From Hirudinaria manillensis (Eukaryota > Annelida > Clitellata > Hirudinida > Hirudinidae), in the NCBI GenBank assembly GCA_034509925.1, contig CM067527.1, forward strand, positions 8,498,001 through 8,562,000: a stretch of DNA of 64,000 nucleotides, in the 5' to 3' direction. Positions within the stretch are counted from its first letter, which is position 1; every line of letters starts with the position of its first letter. Below, piece by piece: positions 54,914-59,639 of this stretch. Position numbers and translations under genes: made by a program. The notes under the pieces are model-generated. The model worked only from the letters and a program-made list of their open reading frames with translations. It was not told the DNA's origin and made no database searches.

Positions 54914-57656
54914 ACAATTCAAAATGATGCAAATAACGTATAATAATAAAAACATTTTGACAAATATTTGTGACTGGTGCGTATAAAAAGGTTGCAAACA
55001 TTCCCAAATTTCAGCAAAATTCTTTAAGTATTGAACTGATCAGAGCCCAATTTTGAATTAATATGTAAATTATAATTGTATACACTTGTGCCAAATTTCC
55101 TTTCAATTGATCAAAATAAGCTTGCAAATTAATCAAAGCGTCCTATTTTGGTTAGGGCTAGGGTTATACTTATATACATATATACATATACATACATGTA
55201 TGTATATAAGAAGAATCTCTTGGAATAAGAGAATCTATAAACATCATTAACTTACTAAAATTTGGTTGTTTAAAAATATGTGACACGTTATTAATCCTAT
55301 ATTATACAATAGTAATAATAATATACAATAGTAAAAATATTTCTTGAATGAAGTTTAATTTCTCACTAAGTGCAAGTTAAATTTTTCTGAGATGTTTGTA
55401 ACTTAAGTAAAGACCAAAATTTGTCATTTCAGTGAATTCGTGAGCACCGTTTATTCAATCCAGATATCTCTATCAAAAGTATGTAACACTACAGCTTATG
55501 CAATATTTCCGAATCTCAACACTGGAGAAGTTATTCAAAAATCAAGGGGCATTTGTAATCTTTTTACACGCATTTTAAGTGGTATCTAGATATACAGTCT
55601 GGCATAAATTTGGCCCAGATACGTGTATTTTGACGACAGCATTAGAAATAGCGAGATTGTATCAATCAATTTTTCGTAGGATGAAACACACTAGATTTAT
55701 ATAATTAAAAAATTATTGAAATTAGATGAATATTTTATGAGAATTAAACATTGAAAACATTACCAAATATTGCGTGATTCAGCCAGGAATATTATGGAGC
55801 ATAAATTTTCAAATTTATTAGAATAAACCTTTACTCTACATCTTCCATGAAAGTCAATATTAAATTTTACCCCTTTTATTAATTAATTCCTGAATTTATC
55901 TTTTAATGATTCCAGGAGAGATTTTAGGGTTTTCTCACTTATCTCTTTCCAGCCATTACCCAGCTCTTGAACACTGAAATATCAATGCTATTAGAATATA
56001 TTTTTCCATTATGCAACTACTACACTTTGTTGATGTTGTTAAAGCTGGGAGCCATTTGAGAATTGATGAATGTTGAAGAACATTGTCATGCTGGAATAAG
56101 ACTGTTTCGTTTCTAAATTTGTCGCGTAATGAATATTCCTTTATCGTTTAAATACGTTCTGCTTTCCCTCTAAGAAGACAACGTTCGAAAGAACCGCGAG
56201 GGGAAATAGCAGCCGAAACCATCATTGGGGCACTTCCGGCATTTCTTTACATTATTTTGGATTCCTGATATCATGCCAATAATATTTAAAGTCAACTGGA
56301 CCATCTCATCTAACTTTTTGTTTTCATCAGAAAAACATAAAGGAGTCTCAGTACGACATCTATTTTGATTAGTTTAGTCAGAACTTCTTGTGAGAATCTA
56401 TCGGAAGTGGTTTGTGCTGACTCATAACAAACTCCAGAAAGCCACTCCCATGAATACATAAAAGCATATAAGGTTATATCCAAATTTATGTTCGAATGTT
56501 TAAAAAAATATTTAAAATTTTATTGAATGTCAAGATCAGCATCTTATGGATGCTGCAAATGCATTTTTTATTGCAAATGCGTGAAAATTAAACAGTAATT
56601 TTTAAAATTGAAATAGAAATTCTGTGATTCTTGAACCTGGGCCAAATTTATGAAGAGACTCTAGATTGTTCAGTCGAACGAAATAAAACTAATACTTGTG
56701 ACTAAGCGACATCCAGACATACCTTGTTCGGAATCATATATGTATATGGCTTTGGTCCAATCATAGTACGACATCATGTCAATAAGAGCTTTGTGTTGTG
56801 AGGGCGTCATAAATATAGAAAAATTGGAGGGTGGGGAGAAACTCAGAGGGGGCTGATCGTGACTAATAAATGGAAGATGAAAAGTTTTTCCGAATGATTC
56901 CGTAACATCTAAGGTTTGTGGATCAGCAACACCGTATAGTAAAAATATACCTTTAGGCATTGTTGAGCAAACTGTAAAGTATAAAAATTGTGGGGAACTG
57001 CTAAGAATAGCAAAGAATATTAACAAAGTTTTGTAAAAAAAATAAGTTTGAAGTAAAATATGAAAATACAAAAATGTAACGAGTGAGAAACTTAATAAAT
57101 TAAATAAGTAAAAATCACCACCTTAGAAGTAAATTAATAGTAAAAGTTAATGTAAACGAACAATTTTCATTAAAAAATTTAAGTTATATACAGAATTTGA
57201 TCATAATCTATCTTTTTATTAATGCTATTCTTACTTGCTTTAGTGACTTCAAAGCTGTCGCTGGTGTCGACGACTTTTTCATATTGATCAATATTGAAGA
57301 ATACAGAAGAAGCTTCATCGCTTTTGTTGTTAAATTTTTCAATCTCAAATCTTAATGCAGATTGAGCTTGTTGGACAACCAATCTTGAGGACGTCACTAG
57401 ATCTTGTACCACGTCATAAGCCGATATACTCGCCGTTTGCTGAGGAGGTTTTGGATTGTCATAAAGAGTACCTTAGAAAAACAATTCCCACGAAAATCTC
57501 ATAATAAAGATTTATATTTATTAACTACACGCTTTTCTTTTACGAACCTATAGGAATTCGTTTAGCAAAACCATCGGCAATCTTAAAATGTAAAATCAAC
57601 GGTACCATAAAACACGGAATAGACTTCAAAAACAAAAATGTTTGTCTAAAATTCAT
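16917..57656 (-). CDS. AMPA-type-like ionotropic glutamate receptor subunit, 16 exons, 982 aa
   Basis: Exons in transcript order: 57656-57548, 57471-57235, 56971-56723, 54839-54637, 54457-54404, 49746-49588, 41947-41759, 38976-38869, 33319-33212, 27585-27373, 27308-26935, 26762-26564, 26020-25776, 25716-25608, 17372-17232, 17168-16917. The sum is 2,949 nt, all introns GT-AG, phases consistent throughout. Residues 1-28 are a signal peptide; about 33-430 the amino-terminal domain ([37 protein letters not shown]). The ligand site keeps Tyr476, Pro551, Thr553, Arg558, Ser728, Thr729 and Glu778. M1 is about 598-616, pore loop 647-662 (FMQQG, Gln660 at the Q/R site), M3 678-700, M4 866-888. [17 protein letters not shown] and [10 protein letters not shown] favour AMPA over kainate type. 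The gate motif reads TYTANLAAF instead of SYTANLAAF. The cytoplasmic tail is about 90 residues. It should form a Ca-permeable tetrameric excitatory channel at the plasma membrane. Confidence 0.93.
17232..17372 (-). CDS. Glutamate receptor exon 15 (M4)
   Basis: 141 nt, phase 0-0, 8.2 kb from exon 14. [20 protein letters not shown] is the M4 segment, followed by basic [10 protein letters not shown]. Confidence 0.95.
17590..18325. repeat. Dispersed repeat, copy 2 (partner at 7,040-7,640)
   Basis: Collinear with copy 1 over several short blocks, in the same orientation, with larger indels. It lies in the last large intron of the glutamate receptor gene. Confidence 0.65.
18326..18749. other. Intronic gap before a gypsy derivative
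   Basis: No element recognised. Short open frames on both strands have no family features. Confidence 0.4.
18825..19124 (+). pseudogene. Gag N-terminal coil of gypsy derivative
   Basis: About 100 codons: [19 protein letters not shown], then a long charged coil ([20 protein letters not shown]). The start is like the nested element ORF at 3,601. It ends at the internal deletion junction. Confidence 0.75.
19205..19724 (+). pseudogene. Integrase C-terminal region of gypsy derivative
   Basis: Reads [19 protein letters not shown] then [18 protein letters not shown] and [19 protein letters not shown], the chromo-like tail of gypsy integrase. It is nearly identical to 61,682-61,167 (minus), with small differences near the end (a frameshift after the CACACA run). 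Confidence 0.85.
20041..20263 (-). repeat. 3' LTR of intact gypsy element
   Basis: 223 bp, TGTTGTAACC...GGATCCAACA as read on plus. Contains a run of AATTAATTA palindromes. Identical by eye to 25,280-25,502. Confidence 0.96.
20275..25200 (-). CDS. Gypsy Gag-Pol polyprotein, 1,641 aa, intact
   Basis: Residues 10-42 are a SAP-type motif ([20 protein letters not shown]), unusual in Gag. Residues 60-180 form a heptad coiled coil. Residues 193-345 are the retrotransposon Gag core ([20 protein letters not shown]). The zinc knuckle [14 protein letters not shown] is at 409-422. Protease DTGA is at 490-493. RT has catalytic D845 and YLDD at 907-910. RNase H starts at ILDTDAS near 1052. Integrase has the zinc ligands H1290, H1297, C1327 and C1330 and the catalytic D1359, D1419 and E1455. 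The single frame without a frameshift between gag and pol implies one polyprotein. It makes virus-like particles and inserts cDNA. The start at 25,200 follows the primer site by about 60 bp. Confidence 0.96.
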   Translation of the reverse strand: MGPKILDELRVPDLRQELRNRGQDATGLKAELQRRLEEWLLENNHDPSEYEFGDQKGKKWEELQASMKADNNALRSDMICGMNTLRSDMKCDIDTLRSDMKSDIANFQVAMDVLREQVKTDVVKCQTSVDVLREEVKTDLTNLRSSKEMADLRKVKAELDALKEEQKREIEKFKKYNESKIETYRREKTTRPPLFDGQGPWAVFRHQFEIAAERNKWTEEEKATELIMVLRGRAAELLQTMLHCKAYSEIVEAMERRFGNGHMLEVHKNELKNRTQKQGESLQELEADVRRLAYLAHPGQSTDFIENIVTDAFVDGIRDAETKMALKIHGKKASHEALAFAISIEAARASIQKSLNVKKIEAQEDKDKDKDKDNDKDREIIKKIVRQVNDLSKPQRNLRFQVVDRRPRCFRCSKPGHLARECRTTISKNQQYWRETSKSEKPEATNFKGQKSFQQTRNAPLIFHVTALGKGSSLEVKGKIGGKEYNLVIDTGASTSIVQPKLAGNSKVTTNNYKLKTATGELVPVQGTTTITVDLGGKSFEQEFMIANITDECILGLDFMRRYGISIDMKGGTLQQGTMEIPLNYGGTEIKDTFVKILQDETIPAQSESLIWGGLEGDHTKFGIGAVEDQSGIGQGLLIGRALVKLNTGRVPLRVMNLSDQEQQIKAGTPIALCRNLERILTLDGSGNKHIKRDTMSKPLMDNLLKDLNKTLQKEDYQQAEKLLSEFQDIMAEQDSPLGRTNLVQHQINTAGAKPIRQNPRPLPLATRANAKEMIKEMQDQGVIEPSNSPWSSPVVLVKKKDGSLRFCVDYRKLNEMTLKDSYPLPRIDDTLDTLSGSKIFSTLDLKSGYWQVELHPDDKEKTAFSTGEGLWQFTVMPFGLCNAPATFERLMEHILRGLNWKICLVYLDDIIVVGKTFGEHLVNLREVFSRIREAGMKLSPKKCSLFKKEVKYLGHIVSSEGVSTDPDKVEVVKNWPVPKNIQELQSFLGLCTYYRRFIANFSNIAKSLHELTVKGKPFIWNDSCEKAFDNLKEAMTTAPILAYPIPGLPFILDTDASNCGIGAVLSQQVENEEKVLAFYSRSLSKAERNYCVTRRELLAAVESMKHFQKYLLGQPFLLRTDHASLRWLLNFKNPEGQMARWIERLQGFQFNIEHRRGQIHNNADALSRRPCQINCRHCNNAEKKQETEECRQIRITAPEPWTESGLRDLQLRDEALAPILQWMEAGVKPDWQQIAEHGEVTKSYWAQWDSLRISNGLLHRKWETEDGTDYHLQIVLPRSCVSEVLQEFHNGTSGGHLGVNKTIRKVRERFYWLHYKQDVEEWCRNCNNCATSKGPQKKTKGLMQPYNVGVPFERIALDIAGPFPASKKGNRYILVISDYFTKWTEAFALPNQEAENVADALVNNWISRFGVPLELHSDQGRNFESKIFQELCGNLGIHKTRTTALHPQSDGMVERFNRTMEQYLSKMVSEQQDDWDRYLPLFLMAYRTAVHKTTGISPSKMTFGREIRLPADMMFGRAEEPKSACDYVSSLRNTLADTHQVARKNISVNSDQAKARYDRQANDISFKESELVWLYNPQRKKGKSPKLQKDWEGPYRIIKKINDVVYRIQKSARTRMKVVHSNRLAKYHGETEQPVRDEQI
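25280..25502 (-). repeat. 5' LTR of intact gypsy element
   Basis: 223 bp, partner of 20,041-20,263. It should carry the promoter; no clear TATA call was made because the whole LTR is AT-rich. Confidence 0.96.
25608..25716 (-). CDS. Glutamate receptor exon 14
   Basis: 109 nt. [19 protein letters not shown] then [16 protein letters not shown], the end of S2. This is the region of flip/flop exons in vertebrates; only one version is seen here. Confidence 0.95.
25776..26020 (-). CDS. Glutamate receptor exon 13
   Basis: 245 nt, phase 0 in and 2 out. [32 protein letters not shown] with the ligand Glu, [15 protein letters not shown]. The donor GTTGGG inside CTCAA/GTTGGG gives exact length agreement with AMPA receptors; the intron is only 59 bp. 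Confidence 0.93.
26021..26563 (-). other. Glutamate receptor intron 12
   Basis: 543 bp between exons 12 and 13. It is AT-rich except for a block near 26,330-26,520. No element recognised. Confidence 0.5.
26564..26762 (-). CDS. Glutamate receptor exon 12 (M3, S2 start)
   Basis: 199 nt. [20 protein letters not shown] (M3 with gate motif), [29 protein letters not shown] with the Ser-Thr glutamate contacts. Confidence 0.97.
26935..27308 (-). CDS. Glutamate receptor exon 11 (S1 end, M1, pore)
   Basis: 374 nt, phase 0 in and 2 out. [20 protein letters not shown] with the ligand Arg, M1 [17 protein letters not shown], then [19 protein letters not shown], the pore loop with Gln at the Q/R site. Confidence 0.97.
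27373..27585 (-). CDS. Glutamate receptor exon 10
   Basis: 213 nt, phase 0-0. SAPYLMIKM with the glutamate-contacting Tyr, [19 protein letters not shown] and [14 protein letters not shown]. Confidence 0.95.
28906..29759 (-). mobile_element. pogo/Tigger-like DNA transposon fragment inside copia
   Basis: The ends carry GGCATAGTAACGAG-type terminal sequence in inverted orientation (left TGGTGGCATAGTAACGAGGG; right GTGGCATAGTAATGAG). The same terminal sequence occurs at 60,869. Minus-strand translation contains a CENP-B-type helix-turn-helix ([20 protein letters not shown], then [15 protein letters not shown] at 29,326-29,132) preceded by frameshifted [14 protein letters not shown]. The DDE catalytic part is absent, so the copy is a short derivative. 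Confidence 0.8.
29132..29326 (-). pseudogene. CENP-B-like HTH of pogo-type transposase
   Basis: 64 codons; the pattern of LPVSG-x6-KA-x-(K/E)L followed by [12 protein letters not shown] is typical of HTH_Tnp_Tc5 in pogo/Tigger transposases. The neighbouring frame (29,474-29,262) holds the upstream part, so a frameshift is present. Confidence 0.8.
30421..32915 (-). other. Glutamate receptor intron 9, unassigned part
   Basis: About 2.5 kb with only short open frames. None has splice context or a recognisable domain. AT-rich throughout. Confidence 0.4.
32916..33071. repeat. Perfect tandem duplication, 2 x 78 bp
   Basis: Units 32,916-32,993 and 32,994-33,071 are identical (start AACCCGTGGTGC, end AAATTCCCAGC). 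Lack of divergence indicates a recent duplication. Confidence 0.95.
33212..33319 (-). CDS. Glutamate receptor exon 9
   Basis: 108 nt, phase 0-0. [13 protein letters not shown] then [16 protein letters not shown], the linker into ligand-binding lobe S1. Donor GTAAGT. Confidence 0.9.
33655..33900 (+). pseudogene. hAT transposase C-terminal relic
   Basis: Plus-strand translation gives [20 protein letters not shown] followed by [16 protein letters not shown], the hAT dimerisation motif (L-x-I-P-A-T-S-x-x-S-E-R-x-F-S). Only the C-terminus is left. It lies in intron 8 of the glutamate receptor gene. Confidence 0.8.
34383..34965. repeat. 275-bp direct duplication flanking a telomere-type tract
   Basis: Units 34,383-34,657 and 34,691-34,965 are the same length and differ at about one base (GAAGCAGTTA versus GAAGTAGTTA). 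The space between is filled by the GGGTTA repeat. Confidence 0.95.
34657..34690 (+). repeat. Interstitial (TTAGGG)n telomere-type tract
   Basis: Five full GGGTTA units plus a partial one with no mismatch, lying exactly between the two 275-bp repeats. Confidence 0.95.
35165..35455 (-). pseudogene. Open frame in DNA transposon copy 1, unrecognised
   Basis: 96 codons, Ser/Asp-rich, including [20 protein letters not shown]. It lies downstream of the conserved block on the minus strand, so it may be the C-terminal part of the transposon protein. No domain recognised. Confidence 0.4.
36480..36780. repeat. Diverged tandem repeat units, related copy at 58,545-58,705
   Basis: Two units here share the order AACGAAATTTAT / GATTCA / GTCA / AGACATAAGTTTGC / AAATT. 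A third unit with GATTCACGTATTGTCATC and AAATAAAAGCATG is at 58.55-58.7 kb. An old non-coding repeat family. Confidence 0.6.
37265..38320 (+). pseudogene. R2-like non-LTR retrotransposon, copy B (fragment)
   Basis: Frames broken by many indels follow the reverse transcriptase order: [20 protein letters not shown] near 37,380, VVWLDQANA with the first catalytic Asp near 37,715, [12 protein letters not shown], then [20 protein letters not shown] at 37,893-37,953. After a large deletion it ends in the same structured 3' segment as copy A (38,195-38,310). It lies in intron 8 of the glutamate receptor gene. Confidence 0.82.
38330..38868 (-). other. Intron sequence left of exon 8
   Basis: Contains a 38,365-38,475 block rich in AGTTAC/GTTAC motifs that resembles 17,437-17,510, possibly a short interspersed repeat. 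Otherwise AT-rich and unassigned. Confidence 0.4.
38869..38976 (-). CDS. Glutamate receptor exon 8
   Basis: 108 nt, phase 0-0. [20 protein letters not shown] then [14 protein letters not shown], the LxGxIxFxxxGxR block at the end of the amino-terminal domain. Confidence 0.92.
39103..39213. repeat. Near-perfect inverted repeat, 42-bp arms, 27-bp loop
   Basis: Arm 39,103-39,144 and arm 39,172-39,213 are complementary with one mismatch. The loop repeats the GACTGATATTTAGTAT portion of the arm. Could be the end of a palindromic element or a replication-slippage product. Confidence 0.95.
39214..40045 (-). other. Intron 7, unassigned
   Basis: A short plus-strand open frame at 39,799-40,014 is not recognised. 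The rest is AT-rich. Confidence 0.4.
40046..40434 (-). pseudogene. Unrecognised frame, possibly part of a retroelement relic
   Basis: A 118-codon minus-strand frame (40,402-40,046) with a basic stretch ([15 protein letters not shown]). It lies downstream of a gypsy gag relic on the same strand, so it may be more of that element, but no Pol motif is visible. Confidence 0.35.
40840..41450 (-). pseudogene. Gypsy gag relic
   Basis: Minus-strand translation has [16 protein letters not shown] then [38 protein letters not shown] and [12 protein letters not shown]. This aligns with the Gag core of the intact element ([37 protein letters not shown]). Frameshifts and a stop replace a conserved Arg. 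It lies in intron 7. Confidence 0.78.
41759..41947 (-). CDS. Glutamate receptor exon 7
   Basis: 189 nt, phase 0-0. [17 protein letters not shown] (family: TYDAVxVxxxA) to [18 protein letters not shown] (family: PWxxGxEVxxALKQ). Not marked by any long open frame, because the exon is short. Confidence 0.9.
41948..42759 (-). other. Intron 6, right-hand part unassigned
   Basis: A minus-strand 90-codon frame (42,667-42,395) and a plus-strand 64-codon frame (42,204-42,398) occur; neither is recognised. Confidence 0.4.
42760..43050 (+). pseudogene. Tc1-like transposase fragment
   Basis: Reads [19 protein letters not shown] then [12 protein letters not shown], corresponding to the DGP-x-G/N-x-x-YWRD and GGGSVMVWGAxSxxG blocks of Tc1 transposases. 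The same sequence type occurs on the minus strand near 56,200 (AAACCATCATTGGGGC). Confidence 0.68.
43409..43747 (-). pseudogene. copia RNase H fused to integrase tail by deletion
   Basis: The frame begins in the integrase C-terminal area ([10 protein letters not shown]) and jumps to [12 protein letters not shown], just before RNase H, so nearly all of reverse transcriptase is missing. RNase H residues follow: [20 protein letters not shown] and [24 protein letters not shown]-rich short homology (ISRK/RKRV) may have guided the deletion. Confidence 0.85.
43891..45015 (-). pseudogene. copia protease, pre-integrase and integrase region, copy 2
   Basis: The frame 45,015-44,269 (248 codons) has [12 protein letters not shown] (protease), [17 protein letters not shown] and [10 protein letters not shown] (zinc ligands) and SADVCGPF (first Asp). 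The frame 44,160-43,891 has [11 protein letters not shown] and [11 protein letters not shown] (Glu). Single-base indels break it near 44,160 and 44,390. Confidence 0.88.
45047..45666 (-). mobile_element. Truncated nested LTR element, same insertion site as copy 1
   Basis: A 176-bp LTR (45,047-45,222) joins copia sequence at the identical base to 2,073 in copy 1. The polypurine tract and RS-rich ORF end follow (frame 45,449-45,231). At about 45,666 the interior fuses to copia gag, so the other LTR and part of gag were deleted. Confidence 0.9.
46373..47602 (+). other. Intron 6, unassigned block with a 146-codon frame
   Basis: The open frame 46,373-46,813 encodes a Lys/Asn-rich protein I do not recognise; it begins at the copia edge, so its start is doubtful. 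A GC palindrome, GGGGACCCC, lies near 46,705. Minus-strand frame 47,395-47,150 is also unrecognised. Confidence 0.35.
47603..48442 (-). mobile_element. Unclassified inverted-repeat DNA transposon, copy 2
   Basis: Inverted ends: GCGTAATTG near 47,606 and CAATTACGC near 48,432, then GGCGGAGCTTAAGCAAACTG, CGCTGTGATTGGCT (47,630-47,663) against its inverse AGCCAATCATAGC to GCTGCGCCTCC (48,370-48,405). No clear target duplication. About 840 bp with one long minus-strand ORF. Confidence 0.75.
47801..48190 (-). CDS. ORF of DNA transposon copy 2, unknown protein (129 aa)
   Basis: 129 codons, [20 protein letters not shown] to [26 protein letters not shown] segment is shared with the older copy at 35.6-35.9 kb. 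It could be the C-terminal part of a longer transposase; no catalytic residues are recognised. Conservation between the two copies at the protein level suggests it was once translated. Confidence 0.5.
   Translation of the reverse strand: MTIKDIQKCLPTMFEYEFGKGGNSNESMDSIEVMTQIIIPRQHSVSLRTSESIVLSRLKAYNTLALLDYIVVIQDKLKVKYYIGRFVSGAFGRFTKPYMVYEKIRNKDVEIFSVNAESVQWTGSDIFCV
48445..49587 (-). other. Intron 6, part next to exon 6
   Basis: AT-rich, with only short frames. No element identified. Confidence 0.4.
49588..49746 (-). CDS. Glutamate receptor exon 6
   Basis: 159 nt, phase 0-0. [19 protein letters not shown] then [10 protein letters not shown] and [10 protein letters not shown]. Confidence 0.9.
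49747..50439 (-). other. Intron 5, part next to exon 6
   Basis: AT-rich. Nothing recognised. Confidence 0.4.
50440..51240 (+). pseudogene. Tc1-like transposase relic
   Basis: Plus-strand translation with breaks shows [19 protein letters not shown] (second Asp) near 51,000, [10 protein letters not shown] (Glu replaced by Lys) near 51,095 and [13 protein letters not shown] near 51,165. An upstream piece, [11 protein letters not shown], is near 50,740. Confidence 0.75.
51241..51840 (-). other. Intron 5 gap between a Tc1 relic and an R2-like element
   Basis: A minus-strand 89-codon frame (51,505-51,236) is Ile/Lys-rich and not recognised. Confidence 0.4.
51849..52351 (+). pseudogene. R2-like reverse transcriptase, second half
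   Basis: Two frames (51,849-52,061 and 51,965-52,351), joined across a frameshift near 51,975, have [16 protein letters not shown] and then AFMDDTTL, the xxDD catalytic pair, then [12 protein letters not shown] and [19 protein letters not shown]. The break and the stop at 52,351 make it non-functional. Confidence 0.85.
52352..52944 (+). pseudogene. R2-like thumb/linker region
   Basis: Frames give [40 protein letters not shown] and [20 protein letters not shown]. This linker precedes the CCHC finger in R2-like elements. Frameshift near 52,500. Confidence 0.75.
52990..53731 (+). pseudogene. R2-like CCHC finger and restriction-like endonuclease
   Basis: The frame 52,990-53,481 has [17 protein letters not shown], the CCHC finger. 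The frame 53,408-53,731 has [20 protein letters not shown] then [13 protein letters not shown] and [13 protein letters not shown], fitting the PD-(D/E)XK-like endonuclease of R2/R4/NeSL elements. A one-base shift near 53,430 splits the aspartate-containing region between frames. Confidence 0.82.
54130..54242 (+). ncRNA. Structured RNA segment in R2-like 3' region (candidate)
   Basis: Stem 1: 54,130-54,139 pairs with 54,233-54,242 (CCGACAAGAA/TTCTTGTCGG). Hairpin: CACCCGC-CTGATCA-GCGGGTG, 54,140-54,160. Stem 3: GGCCC 54,162-54,166 with GGGCC 54,194-54,198. Copy B keeps the hairpin with different arms (ATCCGG/CCGGAT, 38,201-38,219), the same CTGATCA loop and the same GGCCC/GGGCC pair. Probably a 3' recognition element for the element's own reverse transcriptase; no ribozyme core was recognised. 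Confidence 0.6.
54404..54457 (-). CDS. Glutamate receptor exon 5 (54-nt microexon)
   Basis: 18 codons, [18 protein letters not shown], between a TTGATTTTAG acceptor and a GTATGT donor, phase 0 on both sides. It supplies the YHY segment that AMPA receptors have between these exons; skipping it would keep the frame. Confidence 0.85.
54637..54839 (-). CDS. Glutamate receptor exon 4
   Basis: 203 nt. [16 protein letters not shown] to [18 protein letters not shown]. Acceptor TTTTGTCGCAG, donor GTTAGA, phase 0. Confidence 0.88.
54840..55889 (-). other. Intron 3 part, with TA microsatellite
   Basis: A TA/ATAT run occupies about 54,874-54,912, close to the exon 4 acceptor side. The GGTTAGGGCTAGGG scrap at 55,150 is telomere-like but degenerate. 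TATACATA repeats follow at 55,165-55,205. Otherwise AT-rich and unassigned. Confidence 0.5.
55890..56640 (-). pseudogene. Tc1-like transposase relic
   Basis: On the minus strand: [15 protein letters not shown]-like, [23 protein letters not shown] and [12 protein letters not shown] (second Asp). The order fits Tc1, with many breaks. It lies in intron 3 of the glutamate receptor gene. Confidence 0.7.
56723..56971 (-). CDS. Glutamate receptor exon 3
   Basis: 249 nt. [13 protein letters not shown] through [18 protein letters not shown], corresponding to the AMPA receptor YKWxKFVYIYD block. Donor GTATGT, phase 1. Confidence 0.9.
57235..57471 (-). CDS. Glutamate receptor exon 2
   Basis: 237 nt. 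Begins [11 protein letters not shown] and includes [14 protein letters not shown], the first helix of the amino-terminal domain. Donor GTAAGA after GCA A, phase 1. Confidence 0.85.
57548..57656 (-). CDS. Glutamate receptor exon 1 (start, signal peptide)
   Basis: 109 nt. ATG at 57,656, then [16 protein letters not shown], a hydrophobic signal, then FAKRIPIG entering the amino-terminal domain. Donor GTTCGT, phase 1. Confidence 0.85.
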
Positions 57657-59399
57657 AATCCCTAAAATAGAATAGCACAATAAACAATTTTCATTTTGGT
57701 GTTATTTTCTAACATATTTCATATTTCATTAAGTAATTCGTGAAACTTCCAACATTCCATGAATTCAAAAAAAATTATAAACAAAGCAGTAGAGCGGCAA
57801 GAATGCACTATTCATTCCCGTTTTAAAGTGTTCATATGAGCACAGACCCAGCGGCGCTTGTGCACCTAGCAACAGCATTATTATAAGTAGCAAATTTTAA
57901 ATCAAATTATTGAATTATAACTCAGAGAAATATGTGATACATATTAAAACTTGACGTATTGAATTAAACTATTTTGAAGAAATTATGTTGCTTAACTTCT
58001 AGCAAGCCACTAAATTTGTGCTACACATTAAATTTGTAAATCTGATAAAGTGTTCCATTTAATTCAAATAATCAGCAGAAAATCATTGATTTTTTTTTTA
58101 ATTTAACTATGGCAAAATCGCAATACAATAAACTACCTAACATCGCCATACCATATACTTATATTATACATAAAGGCGTTTTAGATTTTTTATAGCATTT
58201 GCTCTTTTTAGTCTTAATAAAAATTGAGTAGGCATTTTTATCGGAAATTTTTTTATTTATTGTTATTATTATTGTGATGAGCTTGAAATACTGTAAGAAT
58301 GTATGATGATAAAATACTTATTATACTTATTGAACTCCGATATTAGATTCATCGAATTAAATCAAATAAAACAGCCACAAGTGTGACAAAATTATCTGTG
58401 GATCCATCTTGCAAATGTGTAAATCTATGAATATGTAAAAACTGTATTATAAAATGCAAGTAACTTTATTTGCATAAATCCTATAGGTAGCAGAAGTGTC
58501 TAATAAATTGTCGTAGTCTGGTAATCACGTATTTATTCGACTATTTAACGAAGTTTATAATTAATAGTTGATTCACGTATTGTCATCTAAAAAACATGTG
58601 TGCAAAATTTCAACTGATTTGGACATTATGAAATAAGGGAAAATAGATTGCAGTATTTTGTCGCCCAGGTTACGAGTTAAATAAAAGCATGCAAAAATTC
58701 AATGGGGTCTTAAAGTAGTTTCTCTTTAACGCGCCATTAGTTTCACCTTCTCAGTAATTATCAGTATTAACTTGACTTAATTTCAATTTCTAGTGACTTA
58801 AGAAGACTAAAGTCTGCGTATTATAACTACTCCTCACATTTGAAAATTGATGTTTATGCCAAGTTTTAAAGTGTAGTAAATTTTGGCGGCTTGTCAGGAT
58901 GAAGGAACTTAATGTTCGAGTGATCTCCGCTGACGTTAAGTCAAATGTAGCTGAAAGAACTTTTGTAATTACACTTTTCCTCCACAAACAGCTCCTAATC
59001 ATATAACAATGCAGAGCCCTTCCTACATGCGGGCTAAGCTGCCACTTTGGGATTGTTTTGGAAAATAATTTTTTTTTATTTTAATAGGAACCAGTGAAAT
59101 TTTATGAAAATTGGAGATGATTCCGAAAGCTTTTTGAAGTTCTATTTCATTTCTGATTCGTGTTGCCTTGAATTTCAAAATATGTTTAAGTCCTTGTTGA
59201 TACAAGTATTTCGCGACATTAACTCGAACATTTAGCCTAATCAGAAGACTAGTTAATCATAAGGTAGATATTCTGTGAAAGTGAAAATCCTACTAAATAA
59301 AATGAAAGTATCTTTTATAATTAGTGTAAAGATTATTTCCAAAGTAAAATGCTTTACTTCTAGAGGGGCTTAAATGTAAAGGAGAGAGGGCCTTAAATT
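57657..59399 (-). other. Region upstream of the glutamate receptor start codon
   Basis: The promoter and 5' UTR should lie here. No long frame has recognisable features. 58,545-58,705 carries the third unit of the repeat at 36.5-36.8 kb. Minus-strand frames 59,002-58,790 and 59,205-59,023 are unassigned. Confidence 0.4.
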
Positions 59400-59429
59400 T
59401 AAAACAAAATCTTTTCAAAACCTGACGCA

Positions 59430-59625
59430 ATGCGAGCGTTTAGACCTACTCCGGGGAAACCAACTACTATTACTAGGGAGTTCTGAGAACAAAGCAAAAG
59501 CCTGCGCTTTTCCCACCTGGAGTCGAACATATCGCGGCATGCGCTACCGTTCCGGCGACCGGTGAAGTCCGAGGACGCCGATATGCGTTGAGATCTTCTC
59601 AAGGCCGCAAAGCACGAAAGCAATT
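59430..59625 (-). repeat. Candidate tRNA-derived SINE fragment
   Basis: On the minus strand a GC-richer block contains GGTAGCGCATGCCGCG, resembling the polymerase III A box, and about 15 bp later TGTTCGACTCC, close to the B box consensus GGTTCRANYCC. No full cloverleaf or clear anticodon is seen. It could instead be a degenerate tRNA pseudogene. Confidence 0.4.
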
Positions 59626-59639
59626 TCGCCTCAAGAATA

